Of a stretch of 64,000 nt of DNA, positions 48,401 to 60,370 are shown one piece after another. The stretch is taken from positions 8,874,777-8,938,776 of the forward strand of contig NC_051141.1 of the NCBI RefSeq assembly GCF_014839805.1. Direction: 5' to 3'. This DNA comes from Manduca sexta. Taxonomy: Eukaryota; Arthropoda; Insecta; Lepidoptera; Sphingidae. The notes under the pieces were generated by a model. The model did no database searches, was not told the origin of the DNA, and saw only the letters and a list, made by a program, of their open reading frames with translations. Numbering within the stretch: the stretch's first letter is position 1; each line of letters opens with the position of its first letter. The position numbers and the translations under genes are program-made.

Positions 48401-50340
48401 AATATATTCATATTATATAAGTATTGAAATTGTTTTGTGCTAGGTCTCTTCAAATAAAAAAATTAAACACTTTTTAAGCGCACTGAAACATTAATAAGAA
48501 AAACACTAACACAAGCGCTGCAACACGTTAATGATATACCATAACACTGAAACACACTTACATTCACTCCGCAGTCGCACTCATTCGTTGTTCACTTCGA
48601 TATCGCTCGTAGTTCGGTTATCGCCTTTGATAGCATCGCAAAAAGAACTGCTTTTTTGTTTGACAAGGCCTACGTTTGTTAGCCTGACAAGGGTCGGCTT
48701 ATACATACACAAGCTTTAAGCGCTCGCAACCCTTTGAAATTAATAGGCCACGCTGGGGGCAACCTAATAACGGGTTACGAACCTCGGCTCAGGATGGCCA
48801 CTGGGGGAGAATGGAAACATCAGCGATTATGGGATGAGCGAACTAACAACTATACGTTACCTTTATTCGTCGGCATGCGGGTGGGAACTGCTGGAAGAGT
48901 CGAGAGGACGGGGAAGCCGAACAGGCCCTCGGCAGCGAGGATGGAACTGCGGTCGTGTGGAGTAGAGTGACGGCGGCCGCGCGTCGTATTTTATAACCGG
49001 TCGTCTGTTCCATCGATGTCCACGGAACATTCTCGAAAGATCCAGAATCTTCGGGAACTCTTTCGTAAATTATGGCTAGTTTTTGAGTTTACACGACATT
49101 CTGGGGACATCAAGATCTTTCGAGAACGTTCCATCATCGAATCTTCCATATTCGTGTATGCGCTATTATCAGCGAGTACCAGTAGCCGTAACAATATTAA
49201 AACATCAAATAAAAGCAAACATGCAACCCCAAAACAGGCGTTTTAACCCATCCCTTCAACGTATAGTCACCTACAAAAGTACCTGAACAAATTCAAAAAT
49301 TTACATCGCCCATAATAATAATATCAGCCCTGTATTATATACTGTCCCATTGCTGGGGTCGGGTCTCCTCTACTACTGAGAGGGGTTATAGAGAACTTCT
49401 TAGATATGCAGGTTTCCTCACAATGTTTTCCTTTAACGGTGAAGGAAAACATCGCTGTAAACCTTAGTTTAATTGAAACATTTTTTTCTTTGTATCATAT
49501 AAAATTATTTTTTATTACGTGTGCGCAGTTTTGAATTTCTGAAACTACTTTTATGAATGAATGTACGTTCGTCGAAATCCTATTACGTGTGCACTCCGCA
49601 TAATGGACAGAGTTCGGAAAATTAAATAAATTAATATGTTACTTAAATTTATTTACAGACCGGCTATCTGAAGGATGCTGTTTACAACGTTCCATGGGAG
49701 TACATGGACACACAGGACAGGAAGACAGTGTGCATATTTTTGATGAATGTGCAGGAACCAGTGCATATTAATGCATTAGGACTTGCTAAAGTAGGCGTAC
49801 AGGCAATGGCTGGAGTAAGTAAAGGTGCCGAACGGTACATACTCTGATCTGAAACGGTAAATTGGACAGTCAAAATAAAATGATTTGCTAAGCGCGCTGC
49901 TGTGGCATCGCTCTGTCTGTGTTCATTTAGTTATCGTCGTGGAGGGTAGGTGCCATATCCTGAACTAGTCCTTATAAATGTACCGTGTAAGTGACAAAAC
50001 ATGTTTGATTACTTTGCAATTTTTGTATTAATCTCAATTTGCTTTCTTTTGTATAATTATAATTATTTACGTGATTTTTATCAGGGCTAGTTATGCGGTA
50101 TTGCATTGTCCTCGACGTCATGTAGAGATGGTGAACTTAGCCTTATATTATTATAATGGCTAACTTCGTATTAAAAGTCGTTAATATAAAATTGTTTGGT
50201 TATAGTTATTGAATAAACGCTTTTACATGTTTGTATTACAAGTATTTTAAATATGACGCACTTAATAAAAAATATTTCTTTTTCAGATTCTTAAGACATC
50301 GTTTTCATACTTCGCATTTCTTCGCACCGTTTCTAACTAA
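39448..50340 (+). CDS. Odorant receptor (insect 7tm_6 family), 9 exons, frameshifted in exon 4
   Basis: Ligand-gated ion channel subunit of olfactory neuron membranes, expected to work with the co-receptor Orco. Exons: 39448-39476, 40465-40723, 41318-41428, 41572-41803, 43171-43425, 44132-44234, 44606-44701, 49659-49814, 50287-50340; about 431 codons, typical of moth receptors. Hydrophobic segments include WVLVIKITCFVLTIIYLI and FGPMLFVYYLFHQVSG; the conserved C-terminal block KVGVQAMAG with ILKTSFSYFAFLRTVSN is present. The 29-base first exon was chosen because its GTAAGT donor and AA|G phase join exon 2 in frame; the alternative start is the ATG at 40495. Exon 4 is one base short: it enters in one frame (HKLSHF) and leaves in another (YLSTQVVLG), the change falling at the T-run near 41602-41606. 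The exon 6 donor, ATG|GTTATG, is weak. Intron 7 (5 kb) carries an R1-like LINE. Orthology unknown. Confidence 0.85.
39930..40270 (+). repeat. Interspersed repeat in odorant receptor intron 1
   Basis: The blocks 'aaatggacggattttgatgt', 'aaaccgtcagctcactccct', 'gaaatttcgtgtacgttatt' and 'ctcctcagcgactttctaac' have the layout of lepidopteran non-autonomous repeats. Non-coding; ends approximate. Confidence 0.45.
40823..40895. repeat. Perfect 34-bp inverted repeat with 5-nt loop
   Basis: Bases 40823-40856 are exactly complementary to 40862-40895, separated by AGGAA. The repeat sits in odorant receptor intron 2 (40724-41317). A transcript would form an uninterrupted 34-bp hairpin on either strand. 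Confidence 0.95.
41858..42005 (+). repeat. Dispersed repeat, copy 2, in odorant receptor intron 4
   Basis: 'ttgaagagtttgtatattta', 'atgcgctaatctcaggga' and 'catttatcgcgcaaggcta' match, with changes, the repeat at 3467-3615. Non-coding. Confidence 0.6.
43475..43700 (+). repeat. SINE-like repeat in odorant receptor intron 5
   Basis: 'ttagctccatgtaatagggg', 'gcgatcctattgtcgttatc' and 'agaaaacccaatatcacttg' followed by a decayed internal-promoter-like region match a repeat type I recall as frequent in Lepidoptera. Non-coding. Confidence 0.6.
44036..44062. repeat. AAAT microsatellite
   Basis: A short run of aaat/aataa units ('ataaataaataaaataaata'), a simple repeat just upstream of odorant receptor exon 6. 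Confidence 0.8.
44972..45579. repeat. Region with repeated AGGCC-GATAT-AGGCCT hairpin motif
   Basis: Four copies of a palindromic motif occur in odorant receptor intron 7: 44972-44999, 45397-45422, 45456-45473 (short, degenerate) and 45552-45579. The best core is aggccgatataggcct, enclosed by gcggc on the left and ttccgc or tgccgc on the right. Spacing is irregular. This may be one decayed transposable element rather than four. It stops about 200 bases before the R1-like insertion. Confidence 0.6.
46173..46204 (-). repeat. 11-bp hairpin in the R1-like 3' untranslated region
   Basis: ACGGCAGTGTG at 46173-46183 pairs with CACACTGCCGT at 46194-46204 around a 10-base loop. It lies between the pol stop and the poly(A) tail, where LINE RNAs often carry structure recognised by their reverse transcriptase. 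Confidence 0.7.
46382..48132 (-). pseudogene. R1-like pol remnant: reverse transcriptase and CCHC-type tail
   Basis: Three reading-frame blocks on the minus strand make one damaged gene. From 48132 down to about 47765 is the first half of the reverse transcriptase. A missing base near 47765 shifts to the frame running to 47106, which holds GVPQGSVLGPLLW and the catalytic YADD. One extra G in the run near 47112 shifts again into the frame ending at the stop near 46382, which holds the HGVATFRLTQVLTGHGCFGE block and the CCHC-like motif and ends in an arginine-rich tail. In family knowledge the enzyme reverse-transcribes element RNA at a nicked target. Two frameshifts plus 5' truncation mean this copy is inactive. 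Overlapping plus-strand reading frames are shadows. Confidence 0.85.
48720..49193 (-). mobile_element. Possible LTR-like or promoter-bearing repeat fragment (minus strand)
   Basis: Read on the minus strand, the block begins TGTTACGGCTACTGG at 49193, carries heat-shock elements and a TATA box, then a G+C-rich leader and an AATAAAGG near 48870, an order like U3-R-U5 of a Gypsy-type LTR. I could not find the other terminus or a target duplication, and no gag-pol sequence lies beside it. It could instead be a transposed heat-shock gene promoter. Located in odorant receptor intron 7. Confidence 0.4.
48987..49146 (-). promoter_or_regulatory. Heat-shock-element promoter with TATA box
   Basis: GAA or TTC triplets lie on an exact 5-base grid: GAA 49025, TTC 49030, GAA 49035, (imperfect at 49040), GAA 49045, TTC 49050, GAA 49055, which is six perfect units. 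A second array has TTC 49119, GAA 49124, TTC 49129, then GAA 49139 and TTC 49144 out of alternation. TTATAAAATA on the minus strand (48987-48996) lies about 30 bases from the nearer array, the expected layout of a heat-shock-factor-driven minus-strand promoter. No heat-shock protein coding sequence follows. Confidence 0.7.
49305..49460 (+). repeat. RTE-type LINE 3' fragment
   Basis: 'atatcagccctgtattatat', 'actgtcccattgctggg', 'ctcctctactactgagaggg', 'atagagaacttcttagatat' and 'caggtttcctcacaatgttt' follow the order of the non-coding tail of RTE-like LINEs abundant in Lepidoptera, with an internal deletion. Located in odorant receptor intron 7. Confidence 0.65.
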
Positions 50341-52965
50341 ACTTTCTATTATGTGATTTACGTGTTTAATTTTAAAATGGTAATTACTATAAGCACAATA
50401 ATTTTGTTATAAATTATATTTAAGCAATGAAATAACACGAGCAAGTATTTTATATTAATTATTTAAAAGAAATGTAAATTATCACAATACACGATTGCAG
50501 CATTGTTTGTACGTTTTTGATTATTTCATTTATATACCCACATAGTTCTGAAGGTTTCTCTAGGTTCTCTAATAGATTTTAATCAATATACACTACATTC
50601 TTATAACCTTACATAGTATAATCATGACGCCTACAAGTCATAAATTACATTTATAACATTGCATTTCTGTAACAACTAAAACACGTTTTGGATTAAATTT
50701 GTTTATAATTCGTATAAGGATTTTTTTACCGTAACAAGGCATTCATAATTTTTAGAATATCAGATGCACATGACCCAATTTTAAATATTCTTTTCATATG
50801 GGCCATATTGGATCAATTCCCTCGATCGGCAAAATAATTAATAATCCGACCATGCCGACCTACTGCATCTGCACCTACGTACTATACTACATAATATCAT
50901 TCAAATTCAAATCGCGTGAGTTATTGAAAATGCTTTATCATAAAAGAATCCTCTGTGGTCGATAGTTCCCATTGTTGCAGATTTATTCAGTGACATACTT
51001 ATTTTTTGTGATTTATTTCTGGGCCGGCGCCCATGGCTTAGGGCTTGTTATTCGGTGTGAAGTTCAACTTTTGTCTTTCTTACTCTCTTCCGCAGCATTT
51101 TGACCTAATAAAATATTCATAAACTCGAATGTTTCATACACTGATCTCTAAACGACGTAATTCACTGTAACCCAATTTTAAGCACATAAGTACTTATTAA
51201 TTTTATAAAATATTTTTTTTTATCACAAATAGAGGTAATAACTACATGAATGAAAGAAACATACTAAAAATTATAATCAACGTTGAAGCAAAATATTTTC
51301 TAGAAACACCTCAATATTTTTTTATATATCAGGCAGGATATATCTTATTTGCGTCCGGGTAGCGACCACCGTACACAAGGTATCCAAACGCGCCATAGTG
51401 GCCCAATAAATATGTAGCGTTCCGGGATCAGCCTGTGCATAGATACCCGGTTCTAACAGGGTGGCATAATTGTGTAGCCAGTCGTGTTAACATTATATTG
51501 GATCCCAGTCCACTTACCATCAGGTGCAGCTGGCTCACTCTGCCGTTCCTGTATAACATGAAAGAACCCAGCTAATAATTTAAATACTTAGGTATACGAA
51601 CAAATTTTTGAAAACAGTGTTCGGTTTGGTCAAGAAATTAATTCAATTATTGAATGATCCACCGATCATGTCAAATCATGTCAATGTCACCACATTTTGT
51701 TGTAGAAATTACCTTTTATAATTATCTACCAATATCAAGTGTTACTGGTGGCTGAATTATTCCAGCTTGCCATTGTTCTGAGGTAATAATCTCCCATCTA
51801 CCTGGCTAGCTCACTGTAGACTCAAATTTGACATACGAAAGAAAATAGCGAAACAGTGATTCATTAGAATTTACAGTTTAAATCATATTTACCATACAAT
51901 AGTCAAACCTCTCCCAAAGGAGTTTTAAAAGAATGTCATAAGTAACTAATAAGTATTCTCCCGATATTGTCTAAAATACTAGGAAGAGTACTAACATTTC
52001 GCAACTCACCCGTTTAGTAGAACGCAATAGTTTGCTTCCCTCGACCCCGTATTAAATCTTGTTTACGCAAAAACCACAGTGCTACACAATGCTAGCGGAT
52101 GATATTATTATGGAATCTGATGCAGTTAGGTACTGCTTGATTTCATCGCGCTTTCGACTGTTTACATGGAGAATTTCTGCTAGCAAATATAATATATTAA
52201 GGAGTATCATTATAATTTTGCGACGGAATACAAATATAATATTATGCTTCAAATAGACAGTTCGCTGAAAATGCCCGAGCATAAGAAACAATACCTATAT
52301 TATGTGTGTGTATGTGCTCTGCAACGAAGTTAAATACTGCGTGTTGTATTCAAGTTGTAAAGTCATAACTCTTGGCGGCTGCGGTGTTGCAGTATACTTA
52401 GGGCAAAGAACGCAATATTTCGTATGTTGCACTAAGCTGCAATCTCTCGGACGCGCGGTTCCGAGTTATTTATTTTTATTCGTTTTAAAATTGATTTCTA
52501 GACTTGCGATTAATCATAGAATTTACATTAAAATTGATAAATTTTGCAATTTTCATTCGTTAATTAGGCATCAAAAGTGATATCCACGCAGGTTAGCATA
52601 CATAAAATATAAGTAGGAAGTTCATAAAAGATCTTTATTAATGTGAGAAGACGCTGTGCAATCGCATATAGAACACCATCGTGCGCATTTAAAAATATTT
52701 TTTCAAAAACAAATATAAACACCGGGTCACCCTTAAAATTCCGTGCCCGAGCTTATAAAGGGTCCGTTTCTCTCTTCGCGCCCTACACACCTCGCACCCA
52801 TGTCTAATCTAGCTTTTGCGACCGCGTCAAATTATTTGCAAAACAGGTAATCGAACTATTTTGCATCACTGCAATCAGAGAACTTTGGTAAATGGTATTA
52901 TAAATCGTAGACACTAAATATAATTTACTATTTTGTATGTAAATCATAATAGCCTAATAAGTAAT
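50341..52965. other. Intergenic region downstream of the odorant receptor
   Basis: No gene seen. The receptor's 3' untranslated region must begin here, but I find no convincing polyadenylation signal close to the stop. A short repeat lies at about 51350-51565. Confidence 0.5.
51350..51565 (+). repeat. SINE-like dispersed repeat
   Basis: 'aacgcgccatagtggcccaa', 'gttccgggatcagcctgtgc', 'gatcccagtccacttaccat' and 'caggtgcagctggctcactc' resemble a common lepidopteran short repeat. Non-coding. Confidence 0.55.
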
Positions 52966-53628
52966 CGGGTATTTTAGTATATGTGAGAAAAAATCCAAAA
53001 ATACATAAATAGTTTAATCAAAAGCAATCGGAAAATAGTAGTTTCAGTTCTTATAATTATAAAATAAATTTTTAAATTCAATTTAAAGTTTTAATTTTTT
53101 TTATCTGTTTTACAAATATGCGAAACGAGTGCCTTCATGACATGACGTCATCAAGGCAGTAAACTACTTGAAGTGTTAATACGCGTTCACTATTTCTAAT
53201 TTATCGAAATATAAAAAAATTTCGGACAATGAATTTGGACCTTTCTCGCAAGTTGTAACCAAGTTTTCCTCATAGTTATATCGGTTGGCACTTGAATCCA
53301 CAATTTTTTTGACGTTTTTACACTAATATTCTTACATTCAGGAACAACACACCAAGGATAAGGATAGTAGTTCATTTTAATTGTAATAACTTCCTCTTTC
53401 TCTATGCTGAGCGTTTTTATTTAATGTTTGCTGTCGAGATGACGCGACGTCAGCAACGTGGCCTCTAACGTTTTCGTTTATTTACACGGGAAAATTTGAA
53501 ATGTAATATTTAAATATATTTTAATGGTACTTATTGATTGAATATTTTTTTTATAAAATTTCTAGTGGTAAGTATTTTATCACATTAAGATTAATTTAAG
53601 ACTCTTTTAAAAAAGAGTGTAATACCCT
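52966..53628 (-). mobile_element. ISL2EU-like non-autonomous element with degenerate THAP-like exon, copy B
   Basis: Inverted relative of copy A (27608-28431): shared blocks include 'tattttagtatatgtgagaa', 'gcaatcggaaaatagtagtt' and 'acgtcagcaacgtggcc' in the same order. Ends are CGGGTATT and AATACCCT, flanked on both sides by AT (52964-52965 and 53629-53630), matching the target site of the larger element at 4461-7320. The minus strand carries the same broken THAP-like block near 53200-53380. 663 bp. Confidence 0.75.
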
Positions 53629-53724
53629 ATTATATTATGTTAGTATAGCAATTGTATTACTTGCGTGGTATGAGATGCTCCACTTAACATTAACCATCAA
53701 GGAAAACGTTGAAAATTTTGTGTT

Positions 53725-53960
53725 TTTAGGGTCCCTTACCCCAAAAGAAAAAAAAGAACCCTTATAGGATCAGTTTATTGTCCATCAGTCCGTCCATCTG
53801 TCAAGACCCCCTTTCTCAGGAACGCGCGGAGATATTAAGCTGAAATTTATATCAAATTCTCGAACTATGATGACTGGATTGTCGTGATGGGTGAACTTTT
53901 ACTTATGTATATACCTACAGGTTTGTATGGAACCCACGGTGCGTGAATCGGCCGGTTGGC
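53725..53960 (+). repeat. Dispersed 'gggtcccttacccc' repeat
   Basis: 'agggtcccttaccccaaaag', 'ccatcagtccgtccatctgt', 'caagaccccctttctcagga', 'atgggtgaacttttacttat' and 'ggtttgtatggaacccacgg' match a dispersed repeat family I recall from moths and butterflies. Non-coding. Confidence 0.6.
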
Positions 53961-56099
53961 CGGTTATTTTTTATTTAATTGGAGATTGACTCGTCAGATG
54001 TTAGGTGATACTTTTGGAGTCTTGACTAAATAAATACATGAGTATATATCATCAATAAATTACGCTTTTTTGGACGATACTCTCCTCCAAAAAAGTATTG
54101 CAGAATAAATAAATTAAAAAAATATATCTTGTCCTTTCTAATTAGGTTATGAACAAATGCCCTTTGTGAACAGTAAAATTAATATAAGTATTACATATGT
54201 CTATTGGAATTTAACAAAGTAGGCGACATCAAAGGGTAAAACATACTTTGAATATATTTCCAAACATTAGCTGTTTATTAGAATAAACGTTGTCGATGTA
54301 CATACATTTCTACCATGAAATTGGCTGCCATTTTAGCGCCCTTGTACTCTGAAGTCAATTAGCATTAACCTGACTTAAATCCTATGGCTAAACCTAATTA
54401 CTAATAGCCTCGGACTGAGAGCCATAGCTAATGCATTTCAAATGAAATCCATTTCCAGTTTAATCCAAACAACGCTAGTGCAACTAATTCTCACACACAA
54501 AATACATCTCACATTAAAATCACAGTGTAATCAAGTCTTTAATGAAATAAATTTACTGATATAGCATTATATTAAAGGGAAACGGATTAAAAATTCTTAA
54601 ATATTAACGTATGTGAATTAAAGTAATACTAAATAATTAAAACATTTAAATATTGCATTTTGTAGAATTTACGACAATTTATATTTTATGATGTTTGAAT
54701 AGTAGTTCTTTTTATTGCAGAACCGATTGGGCGCGCGTTCAGGGACTAAAATTAAGCTATCAAAAACATTAATTTGGATTGATGCTGAATTCAATATTAA
54801 GACATCGACATCGTCGACAAAAGATTCGGATCTAAATGGATCCCAAGTACATACATAAGTTATAAGAACATACATCATTTTAAAATAAATTTAAAACATA
54901 TTTTTCCGCTAAATCAATGATTGCTTTTTATTAAAAATCTAACTTCATGAATCTGAACGGCCTAATTACTGAGACAAAGCAGACTTGGAATAAAATTAAG
55001 CTCATAATTTGACTTGGCTAGTTTTCACATATACGTTATCTTATATTTGGCTAATCAACTTATCATCCGTATATTAAAGACAAGTTATAGTTTTATGTTG
55101 TAAAATCAACATATCATACACTTCTAATAAATTGATTTGCTGGTGAAATCTAATCAACTCAAATCTTAAGTCTAAGGGAGACTGCTTAATATAATGTTTC
55201 CACGCGATGTACAGAAAATGGATTGATTTACGGATTCACACGCTCTAAATGTAATATTACGTATACGCAAATACGATAATTATAAGCAAGTAGGCTGCAA
55301 ATGCCATTTTACTGCAAGATTTGGCGATGCCCTATTTGGGAATGGTTAGAATTAAGAACTGCCGCGTTGTGGGTTCGCGGGACCAATACCTAAAGCTGCG
55401 AAGTTGCGTGGGTATTGATGTCAATTGTCCCTAGTTGAATCGGCAAAGGAGAATATCGGAAGATAACCTTGACACCTGAGAATTGTACATAAGAATTTCG
55501 AAGATAGGTGTGTGATGTCACTGCATGAAAATCCGTTGAAGAGCTTTATCTTCTATGACAGTGTAAACTCGTAACACAGTTGTGTTATGTTACCTTCGTG
55601 AAATAAGTGCGGAACTGTAATATATATACCTATTTCAGTTTCTATTTTCGCGATAGGGTACGTTATATACTTCTCATGAATTATCAAAATAACGTGTGGC
55701 ATTGGAGGTCAGGGCACTGGAATTTCGGATGTGGGCGGTAACACACAAAACAAAAAAACAGACTTAGGGAAAAGAGTTCTTTAATCATTGATTTGTTTTC
55801 TATTGCTCTTGTTTGGCGACCCCTTTCTTTTTTATCACTTTTTTTCAATATATAGACACCCCGAGTTCTGCTGTCTATTGTTGGCCTATTCCTAAATGTA
55901 GTATTAGTGATCACACCTAATAACATAAATAATTGAAATAAACACTCCTATCCATTACTAACATCGCGGATTCAGGCTCGCATAGCAACAGTCATAGCGC
56001 ATTCGTATACAACGTCTTAGGATTTTGTACCTACGTAGATATTTATGAGAAAATTAAAAACTGCAAATTTTGTAGTTATAACCAGATATCCAAATTATA

Positions 56100-56395
56100 A
56101 TCATATGACCCGACAGACGTTGTCCCGTCTTAACTATGAATTCGCAGCGCGCATTCTGTCAATCGCTAACAGTTATTTCAAACAACACAGTTATATAAAA
56201 TGAATATTTTCGTTAAGTTTTCTTAAATTTTATAATTATCCGCGCAATTTTTTGATTTTTTTCTTTCATAATAACCTTCTCCTGACAATAACAAACACAA
56301 CAAAAAAAGTAGTGAAATCGGTCTAGCAGTTCACGCGTGATGGCGTGACTAAGGGAAATAGGGATTCATTTTTATATATTTAGATAGATACTCAC
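56100..56395 (+). repeat. Interspersed repeat, copy 2 of 3
   Basis: 'cgacagacgttgtcccgtct', 'tgtcaatcgctaacagttat', 'ctgacaataacaaacacaac' and 'cagttcacgcgtgatggcgt' match copy 1 at 2190-2480 in inverse orientation and copy 3 just downstream in the same orientation. Confidence 0.75.
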
Positions 56396-56604
56396 AATCA
56401 ATCACTGCGTCAGTTGGTTGTCTAAAGCTTGCGTATCTATTAATAACTGATAATAACGGAGTTGATCCCAAGTCATTCGGGCGCAACGGCTTGACACGAT
56501 AGCGTCCCACAACCAGTAACGAACGTTACTACTCAAAAGAATACCTCGTGCGCATCGCCGGTTACCACGAAATTGACTCGAATATGTCGAATACCATGAA
56601 CTTA

Positions 56605-56870
56605 TTTATCCCTAGCTGAACCGACAGACATTGTCCAGTCTTAACTATATACATGTGCGCGTTTTGACAATCGCTGACAGTATGTAAAATTAATATTGAC
56701 GTAGTTTTCTAATGTTCCGCTCAATTTCCTTAATTTTTTCTTTCATTTCAAGAACCTTCTCCTGGCAATGATTAACACAACAAAAAAATAATAAGCAAAA
56801 TTGTGTTATCTGTTCACGCGTGATGCGATGACGAAGGGAAATAGAAATTATTTTATATGTATGTATACAT
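56605..56870 (+). repeat. Interspersed repeat, copy 3 of 3
   Basis: 'accgacagacattgtccagt', 'tgacaatcgctgacagta', 'ccttctcctggcaatgatta' and 'tgttcacgcgtgatgcgatg' align with copy 2, about 510 bases upstream in the same orientation, but are diverged from it. Confidence 0.75.
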
Positions 56871-58414
56871 TGATATATTAAAAACCATAACAGTTAACAA
56901 TGCTATACAGATAAAGTAGGTAATTTTAACAATTGTTTCTGTCGGTCTTCTACGTGGGATGGTGTTATTGTTAACGCATTCAGATTGTTTTCGAACGGCG
57001 CATTAATGGCATAATTGCATGTCACTTCATCGATTCCAAGTTCCAGCTATGATGTCGACAAACATCGCAAGCGCAAACATTAAATATCCGTACCGCGTGG
57101 CGCCGCGCATAGCTCAGACACGCGCACCGTTAACAAATTGCGTTAACAAAGAGGTAATAAACAATTTTAACAACCGAAGTGTTAGCATATAAGTTTTAGT
57201 ATATCAGAAAAATGTATATAGCTACTTATCTATTTAATTTTTGATTACGTTTTACGTATTAAGTAACTATACATTTTACAAAAAAATGATTCAATTTCTT
57301 CATTCAGGACAAAATGGTCACTTCTGAAGACGATTATATCGCATAGGCATAGTTTTTGCATGGAATATAATTCAAGCATAAATAATTGACATAAAGTCTC
57401 ACGCATCTACATACATATACTTAATAGGCTAAATAGCAAAGTATGTTAACATTTAAACTTTCATATTATGTAATCAATTACGTCCCGGGCAATGTCAACC
57501 AGTCAATTATTTCATTGATACATTCGTCAATATTGATATAGAATGATAAACTGAATATTATGTTAACATGTTAAAAACTTTAGTGTGTTTCTATTTTGTA
57601 TCTGCTCATAAACAGTAAACATTGTTAAAATTGATGTAAGTATTTGTTTGCTTCAAATTTTTCAATATTTTAATAGTATTATTTATAATTACAATTGCAT
57701 AGCTTTCTTGACATAGTTTGTTATAAGTATGAAAAAATATATCATCTTTAAGAGCTAAACTAACTTACCTCAGTATTCGATTTACTCCCTGCAATATACT
57801 TTTGAAGAAATGTTCCTTTTGAAGTTGAAAATACTACCAGTTCGACATAAAAAATACAATAACAGACAGACAGAACAGCGAGCAAATCTAGTACTTATTA
57901 TAAAAGTTACATTTCAGTTGACAGTCTAATGAATTTCTATTGCGACAAAATAGTAATCAAACATTTAATTTACTTTTGACAGCGAAATAAGAACGTAACA
58001 TTAAAACAAAATAATTACCTAATCGTTTTATTCAAGTGCTTTGGACAGCAAAATAATTTAACAAGTTACAAAATTTGCGGTTATTACTACTATTTGCAAA
58101 CAACAGGTAAATTAAACCGCAGCGCAGTTTGTGTTACGACTCTCGAATGCACTCGAACGTGTCACTGGCCGTCATAGCGAGATTTTCATAATCCTTTTAC
58201 TGCGATAATTGGACTGCGAGGTGCTAATCAGTTGATCCAACATTCCGCACTGGAATGAAAAAATGTGTAGTCCAAACAACCCATAATGCGTTTTACGTAA
58301 CAAAATATACTTTCTCCTATACCGTGGTAAAGACAATAAGGACCTGTTTACAAGTTTCAAGAAAATTTCATTGACAATATCGGATTAAACATATAATTTA
58401 TATAGCACTTATAT

Positions 58415-58740
58415 TTAACCGACTTAAAAAAAGGCCGAGCTTCTCAATTCGACTGTATATTTTTTTTTGTGTGTTTGTTACTCGATTACTCCGCCATTTG
58501 AGGACCGCTTTTCAAAATTATTTTTTATTTGAAAGGAGATACTTCTGAAGTGTTCCCATAGTCACCAAGTCAGGATCTGATGATTGGATCCTGGAGAAAT
58601 CGAGGGCAATCCTCAAAATTTATAGGCCCATATATCGTTTTTGGTAAATTTTATGAAGTAACTTAAGTACTTACGTATGGTAATCATCATCTTATGTAGC
58701 TGAGTTGATGATATGGTATGATGATATGGTAGGTACAACT
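58415..58740 (+). repeat. Dispersed 'ccgacttaaaaaaagg' repeat
   Basis: 'aaccgacttaaaaaaaggcc', 'ctcaattcgactgtatattt' and 'ttttatttgaaaggagatac' match the start of a frequent lepidopteran interspersed repeat. Non-coding; right end uncertain. Confidence 0.6.
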
Positions 58741-60370
58741 CCTAACTGTCTTTACTGTTAGGGAGTAAAGAGTAATTTATAGATTATACATTTACGCAAC
58801 GAGAAGCATTTACTAAAAAGTTGTGAATTAGGCCTCATATTACGTTGTTCGATAAAAACTTTTATGTAGTATATAAAAATAAATATCATTTTTTACTAAG
58901 GGCTTAGTGCTTAGTGTCTCGTTAGTCAAAATTCTTTTGGATTTACTATCAGGTACAGTGAGGTGAATTTGACGTGCACGTTTAACAAAATCATTTAGCC
59001 TAAATGGGAACTAATTGTCATAAAAATTATCATAGTCAGTAAGGATTTGAGATACACTATCTATTTCTGGGCTTTTAGCTTGACGATCACGAATGCGTAG
59101 AAAGTACGATATTTTTTCGAAAATCATCTCACGCCTGCCATCAGTCACACGCTATCACATCTCACTTATTAAGAATAAAAGCTGAAAGCGTAGAATGTGT
59201 ATGCAGCCTCATAAAACTTGTCTATATTGACCGCATGCATTCTTGCAAAAATTGTGAAGTTGCCTTTAATTTGTTTTAATTTGCCGACGCTTGAGTTCAG
59301 CTAAACTCGACTAACATGTATAGCAAGCATTGTAGGAATGCTGGTTGTTTTATGTTGTCAAAATATTGTTTAATTTCTCGTGAGATAATAGACATTCATT
59401 ACATTACTAAAGAGAATTCTAGCGCCGATATTGGCGATACAATATTGAGAATAATTTGATGAAATTTGTCGTACGCAGCATCTGTCTCTCTATCTGGTAT
59501 TACTGTCTGTATGCAGAGGAAAGTGGGGTGGATTCGTACAGTTTTTACATTTCGTTTCCTAAAGTGTTTGCTGGAAGGATTCTTAAAAGAACATTTGATT
59601 TTAGTTTAAGAATAGCCAAGTTATTTCGTTAGGTAAATACAATTGAAATAGGTTGATAAAATGCAACATAATGCTGCATCTTTATTTGTAAAAGTTGGGA
59701 AATTTACGGAGGTACCCCACATGAGGAATAGCTACGTAGATTAGTCATTAGGATATTTGTTAAAAATAAACATAGTTATCGCAGAAAAGGTTTCGTTAAA
59801 TTTTGGCTCACTGATATAATACATATGTGCTGAATCAATATTATATGTTACTACTATTTATTCGGATAATTAGACAATACATCTTTTGTATTATAAGGCA
59901 CTATAAATTTGGCTCTGCATCTCCGATCGCGAAAAACATTATTGCTACCTTTATTTACCGTTTTTTTTCCCTTTACACCATAATTGAATAAAAACATCTA
60001 TGTATCACAAAATAGCTATATATTCTATACCACGATAGATAGTTTCAGACACGAATTTGCGTATATGTGAATGTTCTTCAAATACAAATTTTAAATTTAT
60101 ATTTTAATCTCTAAGAAGCTATTAAACTCATTTTCTATCTCTTTTGACACATGCTTAATAACTATCTATAATAAAACATATATCAATGTTCTCGAGGAAG
60201 AAATCGGGGACGTAAAGTGAAAATGTACGTTACCATTTGTCCCATTGCAGGCCAGGAGGACTCTGCTATCAAACTATGCGAGAGAATAACAGTGCATGAG
60301 TTACACACGCATATACAACAGCAGCTATGAAAGAATTTAAAAATTGACTTACGACAGAATAACCACCGTA

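Larger units (their letters stand above)
53961..60370. other. Gene-free A+T-rich region with dispersed repeats
   Basis: No coding region is supported. It contains repeat copies at about 56100-56395, 56605-56870 and 58415-58740; otherwise low-complexity A+T-rich DNA. Confidence 0.5.

Noticed and set aside
48720..49193. A full heat-shock protein gene behind the heat-shock promoter
   Set aside because: The minus strand below 48960 has only very short open frames before the R1 insertion, with no hsp motif.
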